Below, in pieces: positions 16,744-28,187 of a stretch of DNA of 52,546 nt. This DNA comes from Anaerolineae bacterium (lineage in GTDB: Bacteria > Chloroflexota > Anaerolineae > Aggregatilineales > Phototrophicaceae). The stretch lies in the NCBI GenBank assembly GCA_026645945.1, contig JAPKMO010000014.1, forward strand, positions 1 through 52,546, written 5' to 3'. The notes under the pieces are model-generated. The model was not told the DNA's origin and did not search any database. It saw only the letters and a list, made by a program, of their open reading frames with translations. Numbering within the stretch: position 1 is the stretch's first letter; each line of letters starts with the position of its first letter. The position numbers were made by a program, and so were the translations under genes.

Positions 16744-18167
16744 ACGACGCCGATGATCTAACCAACTGGCTCCGCAGTGGGCGAAGCGCTGAACTGGACT
16801 GGTTCGACGCTCAAACCCCGGTCGAAACGCTGGCCGACCACCTGGCGGCGATGGCGAACAGCCGGGGTGGTACGCTGCTGCTGGGCATCGGCGCGGACGC
16901 GGCAGTTTCCGGCGTGGACGATGCGGCGGATACCCTCGACCGGCTGCTTCAAGCGGCGCTTTCGCTCGACCCGCCGTTGATAATCCCCCTGCCGGAAAAA
17001 CGCAGCGCCGGGGACAAAACCATCCTGGTCATCCGCGTGCCGCGGGGGATGCCCCACATCTATGCCGCCGGCGGGCGCTACCTGCGCCGCCAGGAGGCTG
17101 TCAATGTTCCCATTTCATCCCGCGAGCTGCGGCTGCTCATCATGCAGCGCGCCGAAACCAGCTTTGAAACTGAAGTCGCGCGCGGGGCCGGCCTGGGTGA
17201 TATTGACTGGAACAAGGCCAAAATGTACGTGGCCGGGTTGAGCGGCATGGGCGAAACCAGCGTCGAAAAAGTTCTGCTCAAACGCGGCTGTCTGGTCGAA
17301 CACAACGGCGTGCTGCGTCCCACCCATGCCGGCATTCTGCTTTTTGGCAAAGACCCGCAGCGGCATCTTCGCGGCGCAGACATCACCGCTGCGCGTTTCG
17401 CCGGCGATACCATGAGCGACCGTTTCAGCCGCCAGGACATCCTCGGCACGCTGCCCGATCAAATCCGCCGGGCGGAGATGTTTTTGATTGACCATCTCCG
17501 CAAGGGCGTCCGGCTGGGCCAGACGATGGCGCGCGACGAACAGTTCGAGTACCCGCTGGAAGCCGCGCGCGAGCTGGTGGTGAACGCTGTCGCCCACCGC
17601 GACTATCAGATCAGCGGCGATGGCATTCGCCTGTTCCTGTTCAGCAACCGGATGGAGGTCATCAGCCCCGGCGCGCTGCCCGGCCCCGTCACCATTGATA
17701 ACATCAAGGACGAGCGTTTTTCTCGCAACCCGGTCATCGTGCAGGTGCTTTCCGACATGGGATTCATCGAACGGCTGGGGTACGGCGTTGACCGCGTGAT
17801 TGACCTGATGCAGCAGAAGCAGCTCCGCGCGCCCCAGTTCGAGGAACGCGCCGGCACTTTCCGCGTCGCGCTTTACAACGAGCCGGTGCCGACCGCCCCG
17901 GAAACCCCGCCGCCCACGCCGGCCATCACCTTCAAAGGCACTTACCTGGGCTTAGAAATCAACCCGCGCCAGGAAACCGCGCTGGTTTACCTGCACGAAA
18001 ATGCCCGCATCACCAACAGCGACCTGCAAAACCTCTGCCCAGATGTTCACCCGGAGACGATTCGCCGCGACCTGGCCGATCTGGTTGCCAAAAACATCCT
18101 GCGTAAGATGGGGCAGAAGCGCGGCTCGTATTACGTCCTTCAACAGACGGTGGCGGAGGAAACCTGA
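16740..18167 (+). CDS. AlbA_2/RecG-like ATP-binding regulator with C-terminal winged helix
   Basis: This 475-residue protein belongs to the family annotated as RecG-like or AlbA_2 (Schlafen-like) ATP-binding transcriptional regulators. Residues 1-130 form the AlbA_2 domain, with SRGGTLLLGIG in place of the usual GGTLLIGV pattern. Residues about 260-340 contain ARELVVNAVAHRDY and the HATPase_c_4 region. The C-terminus (about 415-470) is a DeoR-like winged helix containing NSDLQNLCPDVHPETIRRDL. A Pro/Thr linker separates the parts. It is coupled by a 4-base overlap to lon. It probably regulates transcription, with nucleic-acid targets unknown. It has no helicase motifs, so it is not RecG itself. 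Confidence 0.85.
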   Translation: MNDADDLTNWLRSGRSAELDWFDAQTPVETLADHLAAMANSRGGTLLLGIGADAAVSGVDDAADTLDRLLQAALSLDPPLIIPLPEKRSAGDKTILVIRVPRGMPHIYAAGGRYLRRQEAVNVPISSRELRLLIMQRAETSFETEVARGAGLGDIDWNKAKMYVAGLSGMGETSVEKVLLKRGCLVEHNGVLRPTHAGILLFGKDPQRHLRGADITAARFAGDTMSDRFSRQDILGTLPDQIRRAEMFLIDHLRKGVRLGQTMARDEQFEYPLEAARELVVNAVAHRDYQISGDGIRLFLFSNRMEVISPGALPGPVTIDNIKDERFSRNPVIVQVLSDMGFIERLGYGVDRVIDLMQQKQLRAPQFEERAGTFRVALYNEPVPTAPETPPPTPAITFKGTYLGLEINPRQETALVYLHENARITNSDLQNLCPDVHPETIRRDLADLVAKNILRKMGQKRGSYYVLQQTVAEET

Positions 18168-18168
18168 T

Positions 18169-19386
18169 ATGGCGCGCTGGTTGGTACTGCTCGTTTTGCT
18201 GCTGGCCGCCTGCAATCTTTCGCAGCAGCCGGCGACTCCCCAGGCGCTTCCCACTTTGGATACGCGCCTCTCGTGCGAACAGATCGTCAATGTGGCGGTC
18301 GAAACCGCCGGTTTGGCCTGCAACACCCTGGGACGCAACCAGGTCTGTTACGGCCACCGCCTGGTACAGGTGGAGTTCCAGGAGGCCGCCGAAGCCGCCT
18401 TCGGCACACCGGGCGACATTGCCGACCTGCTGGCGGTGCGGCAGATCAGCGCCTCGCCCTTCGATTCAACCCAGGTCGCCTGGGGCATCGCGCTGGTGAA
18501 GGCGCAGGCCAATATCCCGGATACGCTGCCGGGGCAGAATATCACCTTTTTGCTGTTCGGCGAAACTACACTGGACGCCCTCGCGCCCCGGCTGACAGCG
18601 GTGCGTCTGGAAACCCGCCCCGGCCCGACCTCCTGCATCGAAGCGCCTTCGGCCATGCTGTTGCAAACGCCCGCCGGAACACAGGTCACGCTCACGCTCA
18701 ACGGCGCGACACTCACGCTTGGCTCGACGCTTTATCTGACGGCAGCTCGCAGCGACCAGCTTATCATCGCCACCATCGAGGGTTCGGCAGTCGTCAGCGC
18801 CTTTAATACCACCCGCGTGGTGCTGCCCGGCGCACAGATTCGGCTGCCGCTTGGCGGGGACTCGGAGTTGGAAGTCACCGGGCCGCCCTCCGAACCGGAG
18901 CCGTTCGACGCCGACGCCATCCGCCGCGCGCCGCTTTCACTGCTGGACGCCCCCATAACCGTTCCGCCGCCGATTATCGCCGCCTCGCCGGCGCGGCTGC
19001 TGGCGACCGAAACGCTCGGCGTGCCGTTCGGCCCACAGCGCCCAACCGCCGCGCCCTGCCAGCCGCGCGCCGACTGGACGGCCACCTATACCATCCAGCG
19101 CGGCGATACCCTGTTCAGCATCGCCCGGCTTTTTAACATCGCGGTCGCTGAACTCCAGCAGGCCAACTGCATCGCTAATCCCAATCTCATCCAGGCCGGG
19201 CAGGTGCTGCGCGTGCCGTTCGCCCTGGGGCAGCCAACCCTGCCGCCGACCTTCACGCCCTTCCCAACGCTGGCATTTACATCGTTCCCGACGTTCACGC
19301 CCGCGCCAACGTATACGCCGCTGCCGTTCGACAACGATAACTGGGACGACGGTAAACCCATCGTCACCGACGAGCCGATTCGTTAA
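18169..19386 (+). CDS. LysM lipoprotein with FecR-like domain
   Basis: This 405-residue lipoprotein starts at the ATG at 18169. The lipobox LLAAC has C15 as the lipidation site, and GGAGGAAACC precedes the start. A longer open frame reaching 18001 overlaps the previous gene and lacks a signal. The middle (about 165-235) resembles a FecR-like beta domain, with repeated short strands around SDQLIIATIEGSAVVSAFN. A LysM peptidoglycan-binding module covers residues 307-350 (YTIQRGDTLFSIARLFNI). A Pro/Thr-rich tail follows. It is placed one base after the regulator stop, so lon, regulator and lipoprotein look like one operon. The role at the cell wall is inferred from LysM. Confidence 0.82.
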   Translation: MARWLVLLVLLLAACNLSQQPATPQALPTLDTRLSCEQIVNVAVETAGLACNTLGRNQVCYGHRLVQVEFQEAAEAAFGTPGDIADLLAVRQISASPFDSTQVAWGIALVKAQANIPDTLPGQNITFLLFGETTLDALAPRLTAVRLETRPGPTSCIEAPSAMLLQTPAGTQVTLTLNGATLTLGSTLYLTAARSDQLIIATIEGSAVVSAFNTTRVVLPGAQIRLPLGGDSELEVTGPPSEPEPFDADAIRRAPLSLLDAPITVPPPIIAASPARLLATETLGVPFGPQRPTAAPCQPRADWTATYTIQRGDTLFSIARLFNIAVAELQQANCIANPNLIQAGQVLRVPFALGQPTLPPTFTPFPTLAFTSFPTFTPAPTYTPLPFDNDNWDDGKPIVTDEPIR

Positions 19387-19479
19387 ATCCGGCGGCTGAT
19401 CGTCGGTTTTCCGTTCAGTTAACGCCGGTTAACCGCGGTATGCTCGCCGGTTGATCTGATAACATCAGGATGTAACTTT

Positions 19480-21018
19480 ATGCGTCGTTTGTGTTTTTTA
19501 TTCCTGCTCGTGGCGGCCTCCTGCCAGGCTTTAACGGCTCCGTCGCCCACGCCGACGGCGACGCCGACCGGCACGCCCACCATCACGCCAACCGCATCAG
19601 ATACGCCGACTCCGACGCCCGAACCGCCTACGCCGACGGCAACGGCCACCCCAACCGAGACATCCACGCCCACCACCACGCCGACCCCGACGCTGACGCC
19701 CACGCCGTCCATCACGCCTTTACCGGCAGCCGGCTTCGTTTTTGATAACTGGGCGCTGGTCAACCTGCCGCCGGATGTCCTGACGCTGCTGGAAAACCCG
19801 GTGATCGCCTTTATCAACACCAACGACCGGGACGGCGTTGGCGATGCGCGCACCCCGCAGCCGGCCACCAATATCCAGACTTTGTATTTTGTGCCGCCGA
19901 CCAACTCCGCTGGGCGTATTGCCATCCAGCAGATGGCCGCTTCGACCGGGCGGCAGGTTTATCTCGCGCCGAATGGCCGCGCGGTGGCCTATTTCGTCGA
20001 AGGAACGAACGTCCAGTCCACCGGCCTGTACGTGCTGGATGTCGAAAGCGGCATCAGCGGGCGCATCCTGCCGCTGCCGTCGCTGGTGCAGCGCGGCAAG
20101 GTCAGCGAGCCGGCCTGGTCGCCGGATGGGGCGCGGCTGGCAATTGCCCTGGCAACCGGCTACAGTATGGACATCTTCGCCATCGGGCGTGACGGCACTA
20201 ACCCGACCAACCTGACCGCCGACGGCGCTTACGACTTCTGGCCGGCCTGGTCGCCGGACGGCCGCTATTTGCTGTTCGTCTCCGACCGCGCCCGCTGCCC
20301 AAGCTGGATTCCGGGCGACCCGGACGCCTGCGACGCGCTGACGACCCCACCGCCCAACGGCGGCAATCCGTTTGTTCTGAACATAGATACCGGCCAGATC
20401 ACGCAGGTATCCGACCAGTGGGTGACCGAGCCGCCCCGCTGGCTGAACAACCGCCAGATCACCTTTGCCAGCGGCGACCCCACCCTGGGCGAACCGGAGC
20501 GCACGCTCTGGATAGCCGACATCGTGACCGCCCAGGCGCGTCAGGTTCGGCTGGCCGACGGCTCTGACAGCCCGATTCGTCTCTCCGAATCCTGGACGGC
20601 GGACGGCAGCGCCGTCGTATACCAAAGCGCCGGCGATACCATCGAAATCATCGCCGTCAGCGCCAACGGCACGCTGCTGGGCCGCACTGACGAGCTGACC
20701 TTCGCCCGTTTTGGCATGGCCGCCGACTGGTCGCCGGATGGTTCGCGCATCGCCATCGGCGGCGCGGGCGGCCAGTGTCCGAACGGCATTTCCGTTTTCG
20801 ACCGCCAGCTTGCTTTCGTCGGGCGGCGGCTGCCCCCGCCCAGCATGTGCGAGCCGATTTATTCGCCCGACGGCGTTTTTCTGGCTTTTACCGGCGTCGT
20901 CCCCAATGTGGATGGCCGCGTGGATGTTTATGTCGCCAACCCCAACGGGGCCAGCGCCGTCAACCTCACCGGCAGCCTGCGCGGCACGATCACGCTGCTT
21001 GGCTGGGTGGGCGGTTAA
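19480..21018 (+). CDS. TolB-like beta-propeller lipoprotein with Thr-Pro linker
   Basis: This 512-residue exported lipoprotein has a signal peptide with lipobox VAASC (C15). Then comes an unusually long Thr/Pro repeat linker (about 20-85, mostly TPT and TPTP units). The rest is a PD40/TolB-like propeller with recurring SPDG signatures: EPAWSPDGARLAIA, PAWSPDGRYLLFV, DWSPDGSRIAIGG and IYSPDGVFLAF, plus a degenerate SWTADG. Such propellers bind partner proteins or peptides outside the cell. In this setting there are no Tol/Pal genes, so a TolB role is not implied. The gene has its own 93-base leader after the LysM lipoprotein and may be in the same transcript. Confidence 0.83.
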   Translation: MRRLCFLFLLVAASCQALTAPSPTPTATPTGTPTITPTASDTPTPTPEPPTPTATATPTETSTPTTTPTPTLTPTPSITPLPAAGFVFDNWALVNLPPDVLTLLENPVIAFINTNDRDGVGDARTPQPATNIQTLYFVPPTNSAGRIAIQQMAASTGRQVYLAPNGRAVAYFVEGTNVQSTGLYVLDVESGISGRILPLPSLVQRGKVSEPAWSPDGARLAIALATGYSMDIFAIGRDGTNPTNLTADGAYDFWPAWSPDGRYLLFVSDRARCPSWIPGDPDACDALTTPPPNGGNPFVLNIDTGQITQVSDQWVTEPPRWLNNRQITFASGDPTLGEPERTLWIADIVTAQARQVRLADGSDSPIRLSESWTADGSAVVYQSAGDTIEIIAVSANGTLLGRTDELTFARFGMAADWSPDGSRIAIGGAGGQCPNGISVFDRQLAFVGRRLPPPSMCEPIYSPDGVFLAFTGVVPNVDGRVDVYVANPNGASAVNLTGSLRGTITLLGWVGG

Positions 21019-21067
21019 ACGGTATAAACGGGGATAATTACCCGTCAGAGAGGAAGGCAGCAGACAG

Positions 21068-21751
21068 ATGTTGACAGGCGCACAGCAGAAAAACGAACAA
21101 CTCAGGAACATCATCACTCGCGCAAAGATTGACCCGCTCTACACCTATCGCGCCGATGATCTGATCGAAAGCAAAATCCGCTTTATGGCGGCCAACTGCC
21201 AGGCGGTGCTGGATGTGGGCAAATCGTCTCGCCACCGGTACAGCTACTTCCAGTCCGGCCAGATCAAAACTCTGGACATCAACCAGTACGACGATTATCC
21301 CGACATCGTGGACGACCTGTGCGACCTGCACCACGTCGCGCCGGACTCCTTCGACGGGATCATCTGCATGGCCGTCCTGGAGCATGTCTACGACCCACAC
21401 CAGGCGGCCCAAAACCTCTACAGTCTGCTCAAATCCGGCGGGTACTGTCTGGCCTACGTGCCGTTTTTATACCGCTACCACGCCCCGCATGACCTGTACT
21501 ATCAGGATTATTTTCGTTATACCCGCGATGGAATCGCCTACCTGTTCCGGGATTTTTCCGAAGTCACGCTCTACCCGTGTCGAGGGCGCTTTTCCACCAT
21601 GTTTAACCTGATGGATTTCTGGAAATATCGCGTCGAAAAAATCTTTCATCAGACATTGAACAAAACGATTGACCGTATCGGGGGTTTACTTCCAAAGAGC
21701 TACCCGCCCGAATTGCAGGCTTCAGGGTATCATATCTGGGCGGTAAAGTGA
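21068..21751 (+). CDS. SAM-dependent methyltransferase (Methyltransf_11-like)
   Basis: This 227-residue protein has the class I methyltransferase layout. A first-strand region CQAVLDVGKSS replaces the usual DxGxGxG with a degenerate glycine motif. An acidic pair follows in KTLDINQYDD, then ICMAVLEHVYDPHQAAQNLY, the post-motif helix typical of Methyltransf_11, and LKSGGYCLAYVPF. The substrate is unknown. Family members next to surface glycan genes often act on sugars or lipids, but that is only a guess. The start is supported by AGAGAGGAAGGCAG just upstream. It is 37 bases ahead of the fabG-like gene. Confidence 0.78.
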   Translation: MLTGAQQKNEQLRNIITRAKIDPLYTYRADDLIESKIRFMAANCQAVLDVGKSSRHRYSYFQSGQIKTLDINQYDDYPDIVDDLCDLHHVAPDSFDGIICMAVLEHVYDPHQAAQNLYSLLKSGGYCLAYVPFLYRYHAPHDLYYQDYFRYTRDGIAYLFRDFSEVTLYPCRGRFSTMFNLMDFWKYRVEKIFHQTLNKTIDRIGGLLPKSYPPELQASGYHIWAVK

Positions 21752-21788
21752 CTGTTGATTTTTACCCTAACATAGGAGTCGTAAAGTT

Positions 21789-22541
21789 ATGTCTCAATTG
21801 CAGGATCGGACAGCCGTCATCACCGGCGCAAGCCGGGGTATCGGGCGTGCAATCGCCCTAGAGCTTTCCCGGCGCGGCGCGGCCATCGTCATCAACTACC
21901 GCGACGCAAACAACCTCTCGGACGCGCAGGCCGTCCTGGATACCATTACGTCCGCCGGGGGCAAAGCCATTATTATCGAAGCCGATGTCAGCACCGAAGA
22001 TGGCGCGAACACCCTCATTAAAGGCGCGCTGGATGCTTACGAAAAAATAGACATCCTGGTGAACAATGCGGGCATCACCCGCGATAATCTGATTATGATG
22101 ATGAAACCGGAGGATTTCGACCTGGTGATGAGCGTCAACCTCCGCAGCACGTGGCTGTGTTCGCGGGCTGCTGTCCGCAGCATGATGCGTAAACGCTACG
22201 GGCGCATCGTCAATATCGCCAGCGTCAGCGGCGTGGTCGGCCAAGCCGGACAAACCAACTACAGCGCCAGCAAAGCCGGCATCATCGGTTTTACTAAAGC
22301 CCTGGCCCGCGAAGTCGCCTCGCGCAATATCACCGTTAACGCCGTCGCGCCCGGTTTCGTGCTGACCGACCTGACCAAAGACCTGCCGGAAGAACTGACC
22401 TCGCAGTTAAACCAGCTCATCCCGCTGGGGCGCTGGGGTACGGTCGAGGACATCGCCCATGCGGTGGCCTTTTTGGCTGCCGACGAATCCGCTTATATCA
22501 CCGGCCACGTCCTCAACGTGGACGGCGGCATGGCGATGTAG
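21789..22541 (+). CDS. fabG: 3-oxoacyl-[ACP] reductase (FabG-type SDR)
   Basis: This 250-residue short-chain dehydrogenase reduces 3-oxoacyl-ACP with NADPH in fatty-acid synthesis, by family. The cofactor motif TGASRGIG lies at 12-19, NNAG at 92-95, and the catalytic triad is S145, Y158 and K162 in NYSASKAG. The C-terminus ITGHVLNVDGGMAM is typical of FabG. Length and motifs match FabG closely. No other fatty-acid genes lie beside it, so a related reductase function is possible. GGAGTCGTAAAGTT precedes the ATG. It is followed 24 bases later by a HIT protein. Confidence 0.92.
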   Translation: MSQLQDRTAVITGASRGIGRAIALELSRRGAAIVINYRDANNLSDAQAVLDTITSAGGKAIIIEADVSTEDGANTLIKGALDAYEKIDILVNNAGITRDNLIMMMKPEDFDLVMSVNLRSTWLCSRAAVRSMMRKRYGRIVNIASVSGVVGQAGQTNYSASKAGIIGFTKALAREVASRNITVNAVAPGFVLTDLTKDLPEELTSQLNQLIPLGRWGTVEDIAHAVAFLAADESAYITGHVLNVDGGMAM

Positions 22542-22565
22542 CCGGAGCAGCCGGGAGGCAGCCTT

Positions 22566-22916
22566 ATGAGTACCATTTTCTCGAAAATCATTGCCCGCGA
22601 AATCCCCGCCGAGATCGTTTACCAGGACGACCAGGTGACGGCCTTCAAGGATATTCACCCCATCGCCCCGGTGCATATCCTGATCGTCCCGAACAAGGAA
22701 ATCGCCACTGTCAACGACGTAACACCCGATGACGAGCAGATGCTCGGCCATCTGTTCACCGCCGCCAAAGAAATCGCCCGGCAGATGGGCATCGCCGAGA
22801 GCGGCTATCGTCTGCTGGTCAACTGCAAGGGGGACGCCGGTCAGGAAGTTTTTCATCTGCACATGCACCTGCTCGGCGGGCGCAAACTGGGGCCGATGCT
22901 GGCACGCCAGGACTGA
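22566..22916 (+). CDS. HIT-family nucleotide hydrolase (HinT-like)
   Basis: This 116-residue protein is a small histidine-triad hydrolase. The triad H97-x-H99-x-H101 in [18 protein letters not shown] is complete. Upstream residues match HinT, with [18 protein letters not shown] at the N-terminus and [10 protein letters not shown] in the middle. Such enzymes hydrolyse adenosine 5'-phosphoramidates and aminoacyl-AMP-type adducts in the cytoplasm. GGGAGGCAGCCTT before the ATG is a good ribosome binding site. It ends the rightward block, with a strong hairpin 8 bases after the stop. Confidence 0.95.
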   Translation: MSTIFSKIIAREIPAEIVYQDDQVTAFKDIHPIAPVHILIVPNKEIATVNDVTPDDEQMLGHLFTAAKEIARQMGIAESGYRLLVNCKGDAGQEVFHLHMHLLGGRKLGPMLARQD

Positions 22917-22923
22917 CATTTTT

Positions 22924-22950
22924 AGGGGACTGTCGCCAGGACAGTCCCCT
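22924..22950. terminator. bidirectional hairpin terminator between the HIT and DsbA-like genes
   Basis: AGGGGACTGTC and GACAGTCCCCT form an 11-bp perfect stem with a 5-base loop. TTTAAAA follows on the plus strand and a T/A-rich run on the other side. It sits between convergent genes. Confidence 0.7.
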
Positions 22951-22999
22951 TTAAAACCGCGCATCTTCTGACTACCGGCTGTGCTGACTAAAGACTGCT

Positions 23000-23860
23000 C
23001 TACGGCGTAGCCTCGGCGGTCGCCTCGACCGCCGCTTCGGTGGCTTCAGCTTCCGGCGCTGCTGCCTCGGCTGTCGCTTCAACAGTGGCCTCAGTCGTCG
23101 CCTCGGCGGTGGCTTCCACCTGCGGCTGAACCGACCCGGCATTGGCGAGTTCCTGGTCAATGGCGTTGGTCACGCCGGTCAGGTCGCCGGTGACGATGAT
23201 GCCGTTAACCGTGACCGTCGGCGTACCGCTAAATCCTGGCAGGTTGCGGGCGGCATTGGTGGCAGCGCGCAGGATACTGGTCGGCAGTTCGCTGCCCATA
23301 CATTGATCCCACGCCCCGCGATCTATCCTCAGGCCATCGATGCCGGTTTCGATGCGGTTGTTAGAAAACGCCTGATTGGCATACACCCCCTGCCACAGGA
23401 ACAGCGCGTCGTGCATTTCCCAGAATTTATCCTGCTCGCCGGCGCAAACAGCCGCCCGCGCCGCACCCTCGCCGTTAGCGACGCCCCCTGTGCCGTAGAG
23501 CGGCACAAAAGTGAACCGCACTTGCCCGGCGCGCACTCGCTCCAGAATGGCAGGCACGACCGTTTCATGAAATGTGCGGCAGTGCGGGCAGTCAAAACTC
23601 GAATATTCGATTACCTGCACCGGCGCGCTCGCTTCGCCCAGCACCGGGAAACCGTCCTCATTCTGGCTGCGCGCCAGACCTTTGTACCGCGCGGCTGATT
23701 CTTCGGGGATGGGCGCTTCGGCGGGCTGGTTCGCCAGAATCAGCGCCAGCGCCGCCACCACCACGACGGCCACCACCGCCACCACCGCCGTGATCTGCTG
23801 CCGGCGCTGGCGTTCGCGTTCGCGTTCTTTACGGCGTTCCACCGTTCGACTGCGACTCAT
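23000..23860 (-). CDS. membrane-anchored DsbA-like thiol-disulfide protein
   Basis: This 286-residue protein has a very basic N-terminus (Arg/Lys-rich, 3-22), then a membrane anchor (about 24-42) and a DsbA/thioredoxin-like domain. The active site is C91-P-H-C94 in SSFDCPHCRTF. The cis-proline side reads FSGTPTVTVNG. This matches the secreted thioredoxin-like protein family of Gram-positive and Chloroflexota-type cells. The C-terminal 40 residues are an Ala/Glu/Thr low-complexity tail with repeated EAT and EATAEA units. I chose the ATG at 23860 over one at 23902 because GAGAGGAG lies upstream and the basic anchor follows directly. It probably introduces or isomerises disulfides outside the membrane. 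No DsbB/VKOR partner gene is adjacent. Confidence 0.85.
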   Translation of the reverse strand: MSRSRTVERRKERERERQRRQQITAVVAVVAVVVVAALALILANQPAEAPIPEESAARYKGLARSQNEDGFPVLGEASAPVQVIEYSSFDCPHCRTFHETVVPAILERVRAGQVRFTFVPLYGTGGVANGEGAARAAVCAGEQDKFWEMHDALFLWQGVYANQAFSNNRIETGIDGLRIDRGAWDQCMGSELPTSILRAATNAARNLPGFSGTPTVTVNGIIVTGDLTGVTNAIDQELANAGSVQPQVEATAEATTEATVEATAEAAAPEAEATEAAVEATAEATP

Positions 23861-24247
23861 GGGCTTTAAACTCCTCTCAAGGCATGTGTTTTTCAGTGGC
23901 ACAATAGTCTACAGCGCAGCGGCCAAACCGCAAACCCCCGGCTGATAAACACCTGATGAGATTCCGCCTCATCTGGTAATAAACGCCATTTCGGGTAGAA
24001 TAAAATTTATTCACCGGCCACTGCTGGCAAACTTATGGATAAACGGAAAAGAATGAGCCTGACAGACAGTGAGGCTTTAGCCCACTGGCAGCAGGCTTTA
24101 GCCCACTGGCAGCGGGTTGAAGCCCGCTGTTCACTCAGGATCAGGCATCGTCTAATGGGTTTATCTATTAACTAACAGGCATTTCTGGCGTAAGCGATCT
24201 TTCGGATACGTGATGGTAATCCGTTATCACGAGCAAAGGATAAAGCG
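23861..24247. other. intergenic region between the dsbA-like gene and acnA
   Basis: About 390 bases without a gene. From left to right it holds the leader of the DsbA-like gene, an imperfect inverted repeat (CCTGATGAG and CTCATCTGG, near 23952-23976) and the repeat element 24037-24176. A short leader before aconitase follows. In that leader CGTGAT (24209-24214) and ATCACG (24226-24231) are symmetric and could be an operator. GGATAAAG provides the aconitase ribosome binding site. Confidence 0.5.
24037..24176. repeat. copy 1 of a dispersed palindromic repeat element
   Basis: The element starts with GGATAAACGGAAAAGAATGA and ends with GGTTTATCTATTAACT, nearly identical to the ends of the copy at 44583-44770. 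Its inside holds two tandem units of about 21 bases (GGCTTTAGCCCACTGGCAGC) and a hairpin with arms AGCGGGTT and AGCCCGCT. The GATAAAC ends are inverted relative to each other. No coding capacity is visible, so it is a non-autonomous or REP-like element. Confidence 0.75.
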
Positions 24248-26959
<2,712 letters not shown>

Positions 26960-26967
26960 TAACAGGC

Positions 26968-26998
26968 GTGGGGCGCGGGCAGTCCAGCCGCGCCCCGC
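26968..26998. terminator. terminator hairpin after acnA
   Basis: GGGGCGCGG pairs with CCGCGCCCC around a 9-base loop, with further G-C/G-U pairs outside, then ATTTTAA on the plus strand. It lies between the convergent acnA and DinB-like genes and may serve both. Confidence 0.65.
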
Positions 26999-27013
26999 AT
27001 TTTAACCCGCCGT

Positions 27014-27493
27014 TCAGCCAATCCATTCCTGCCACTGCTGCGGCATTGGCTTTTTCATGGCCTTCAGGTAAATGCTGGCTTTGCCGATGAACAGCATCAA
27101 CGCCTCGCGGTAGATGTGTGCCTGCACCGTTCGGGGAAGGACAAAACCACCGCCCCGGTCTATCAGCGCGGCCATCTCCTCGTCGCTGAAGCCTTCAATC
27201 GTGGAATTGAGTTCTTCATCAAGCGCCTTAAACCACGCTCGCAGTTTTTCGATGCTGGTCGCCAATCCCGGCTCGTTATTGCGATAGGCGAAATCCTGCT
27301 TCAGCGTCTTGAACGACTGGACGTAAGCATGTTCCACCTCGCCCATTTCCTTGCACAGTTCACCCAGCGTCATGGCGTCCCCGCCGGGGGTAAAACTCAG
27401 GTCGGCATCGGTGAGGATGTCAGTTAGCTGTTCGCGCAGCTTTTGCGTGCCGACAAAAACCTCGAAATGCTCTTTCACAAAGCTGTTGCTCAT
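27014..27493 (-). CDS. DinB-like four-helix protein
   Basis: This 159-residue protein is all-helical in character and resembles the DinB/YfiT-like superfamily. It has an N-terminal FEVFVGTQKLREQL helix, the GELCKEMGEVEHAYVQSF helix that in the family carries a metal-binding His, and the C-terminal QAHIYREALMLFIGKASIYL helix. Not all three metal histidines of DinB are evident, so enzymatic function is uncertain. The second ATG (27493) is favoured because AGAGG lies 5 bases before it; a GTG lies directly ahead. Family members include thiol-dependent transferases in bacteria that use mycothiol or bacillithiol. Here no such context is seen. Confidence 0.65.
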   Translation of the reverse strand: MSNSFVKEHFEVFVGTQKLREQLTDILTDADLSFTPGGDAMTLGELCKEMGEVEHAYVQSFKTLKQDFAYRNNEPGLATSIEKLRAWFKALDEELNSTIEGFSDEEMAALIDRGGGFVLPRTVQAHIYREALMLFIGKASIYLKAMKKPMPQQWQEWIG

Positions 27494-27577
27494 CACTGCC
27501 TCTTTTGGGGTGAAAGCTGATCTCCATTCAATTTTAGAACATAAATTCTATCCCGTCAAGCCCGCTTTTGCGCATCC

Positions 27578-28162
27578 CTACCCGCTTCGAAACGCGCTCG
27601 CCCACAGCGCCGCGACCTCCGCCGGGGTCAGCGCCCGCCATTCACCCGGCTTCAGCCCGGCCAGCGTCACCGGCCCAATGGCTTCGCGCACCAAACGCAG
27701 CGTCGGGTGTCCGACCGCCGCTGTCATGCGCCGCACCTGCCGGTTGCGCCCTTCGGTGAGCGTCAGCCGCAGCCAGCAGTCCGGCACATTTTTACGAAAG
27801 CGCACCGGCACGGGGCGTTCGGGCAGATCGGGCGGGTTTTCCAGCCGTTCCACACGGGCGGGCCACGTGCGGCCGTCCTTCAGGTCAATACCTTCCCGCA
27901 GCCGCCGGAGCGCCGCTTCGTTCGGGATATACTCCACCTGCACCAGATAAACGCGGGGATGCTGGAAGCGGGGATTCATCAGCCGCGTTTTCAGGCGCGC
28001 CGAGTCAGTCAGGATGAGCAGTCCTTCGCTGTCCATATCCAGCCGCCCCGCCGCATACACATTCGGCACGCGGATATAATCGGCCAGCGTGGGCCGCCCC
28101 TGCGCGTCGGTGAACTGGGTCAGCACGCCATAGGGCTTCCAGAATTTGATGATTTGAGGCAT
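27578..28162 (-). CDS. RluE-like pseudouridine synthase
   Basis: This 194-residue protein belongs to the RsuA/RluB/RluE branch of pseudouridine synthases but lacks an S4 domain, which fits RluE. The catalytic aspartate is D42 in AAGRLDMDSEGLLIL. The second signature GRNRQVRRMTAAVGHPTLRLVR is visible in the C-terminal half. It should convert a specific uridine of rRNA to pseudouridine. The target position (U2457 in E. coli RluE) is inferred by family only. It ends 81 bases before the DinB-like gene and starts 25 bases downstream of the cystathionine beta-synthase stop. Confidence 0.92.
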   Translation of the reverse strand: MPQIIKFWKPYGVLTQFTDAQGRPTLADYIRVPNVYAAGRLDMDSEGLLILTDSARLKTRLMNPRFQHPRVYLVQVEYIPNEAALRRLREGIDLKDGRTWPARVERLENPPDLPERPVPVRFRKNVPDCWLRLTLTEGRNRQVRRMTAAVGHPTLRLVREAIGPVTLAGLKPGEWRALTPAEVAALWASAFRSG

Positions 28163-28187
28163 TTAATCGCTGCTCGCGCCGCCGCTG

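Noticed and set aside
18001..18168. Longer start for the LysM lipoprotein
   Set aside because: It overlaps the regulator gene and would bury the lipoprotein signal. The ATG at 18169 gives a perfect signal peptide.
19530..19740. Repeat-like DNA of Thr/Pro codons
   Set aside because: It is the coding sequence of a low-complexity linker in the TolB-like lipoprotein, not an independent repeat element.
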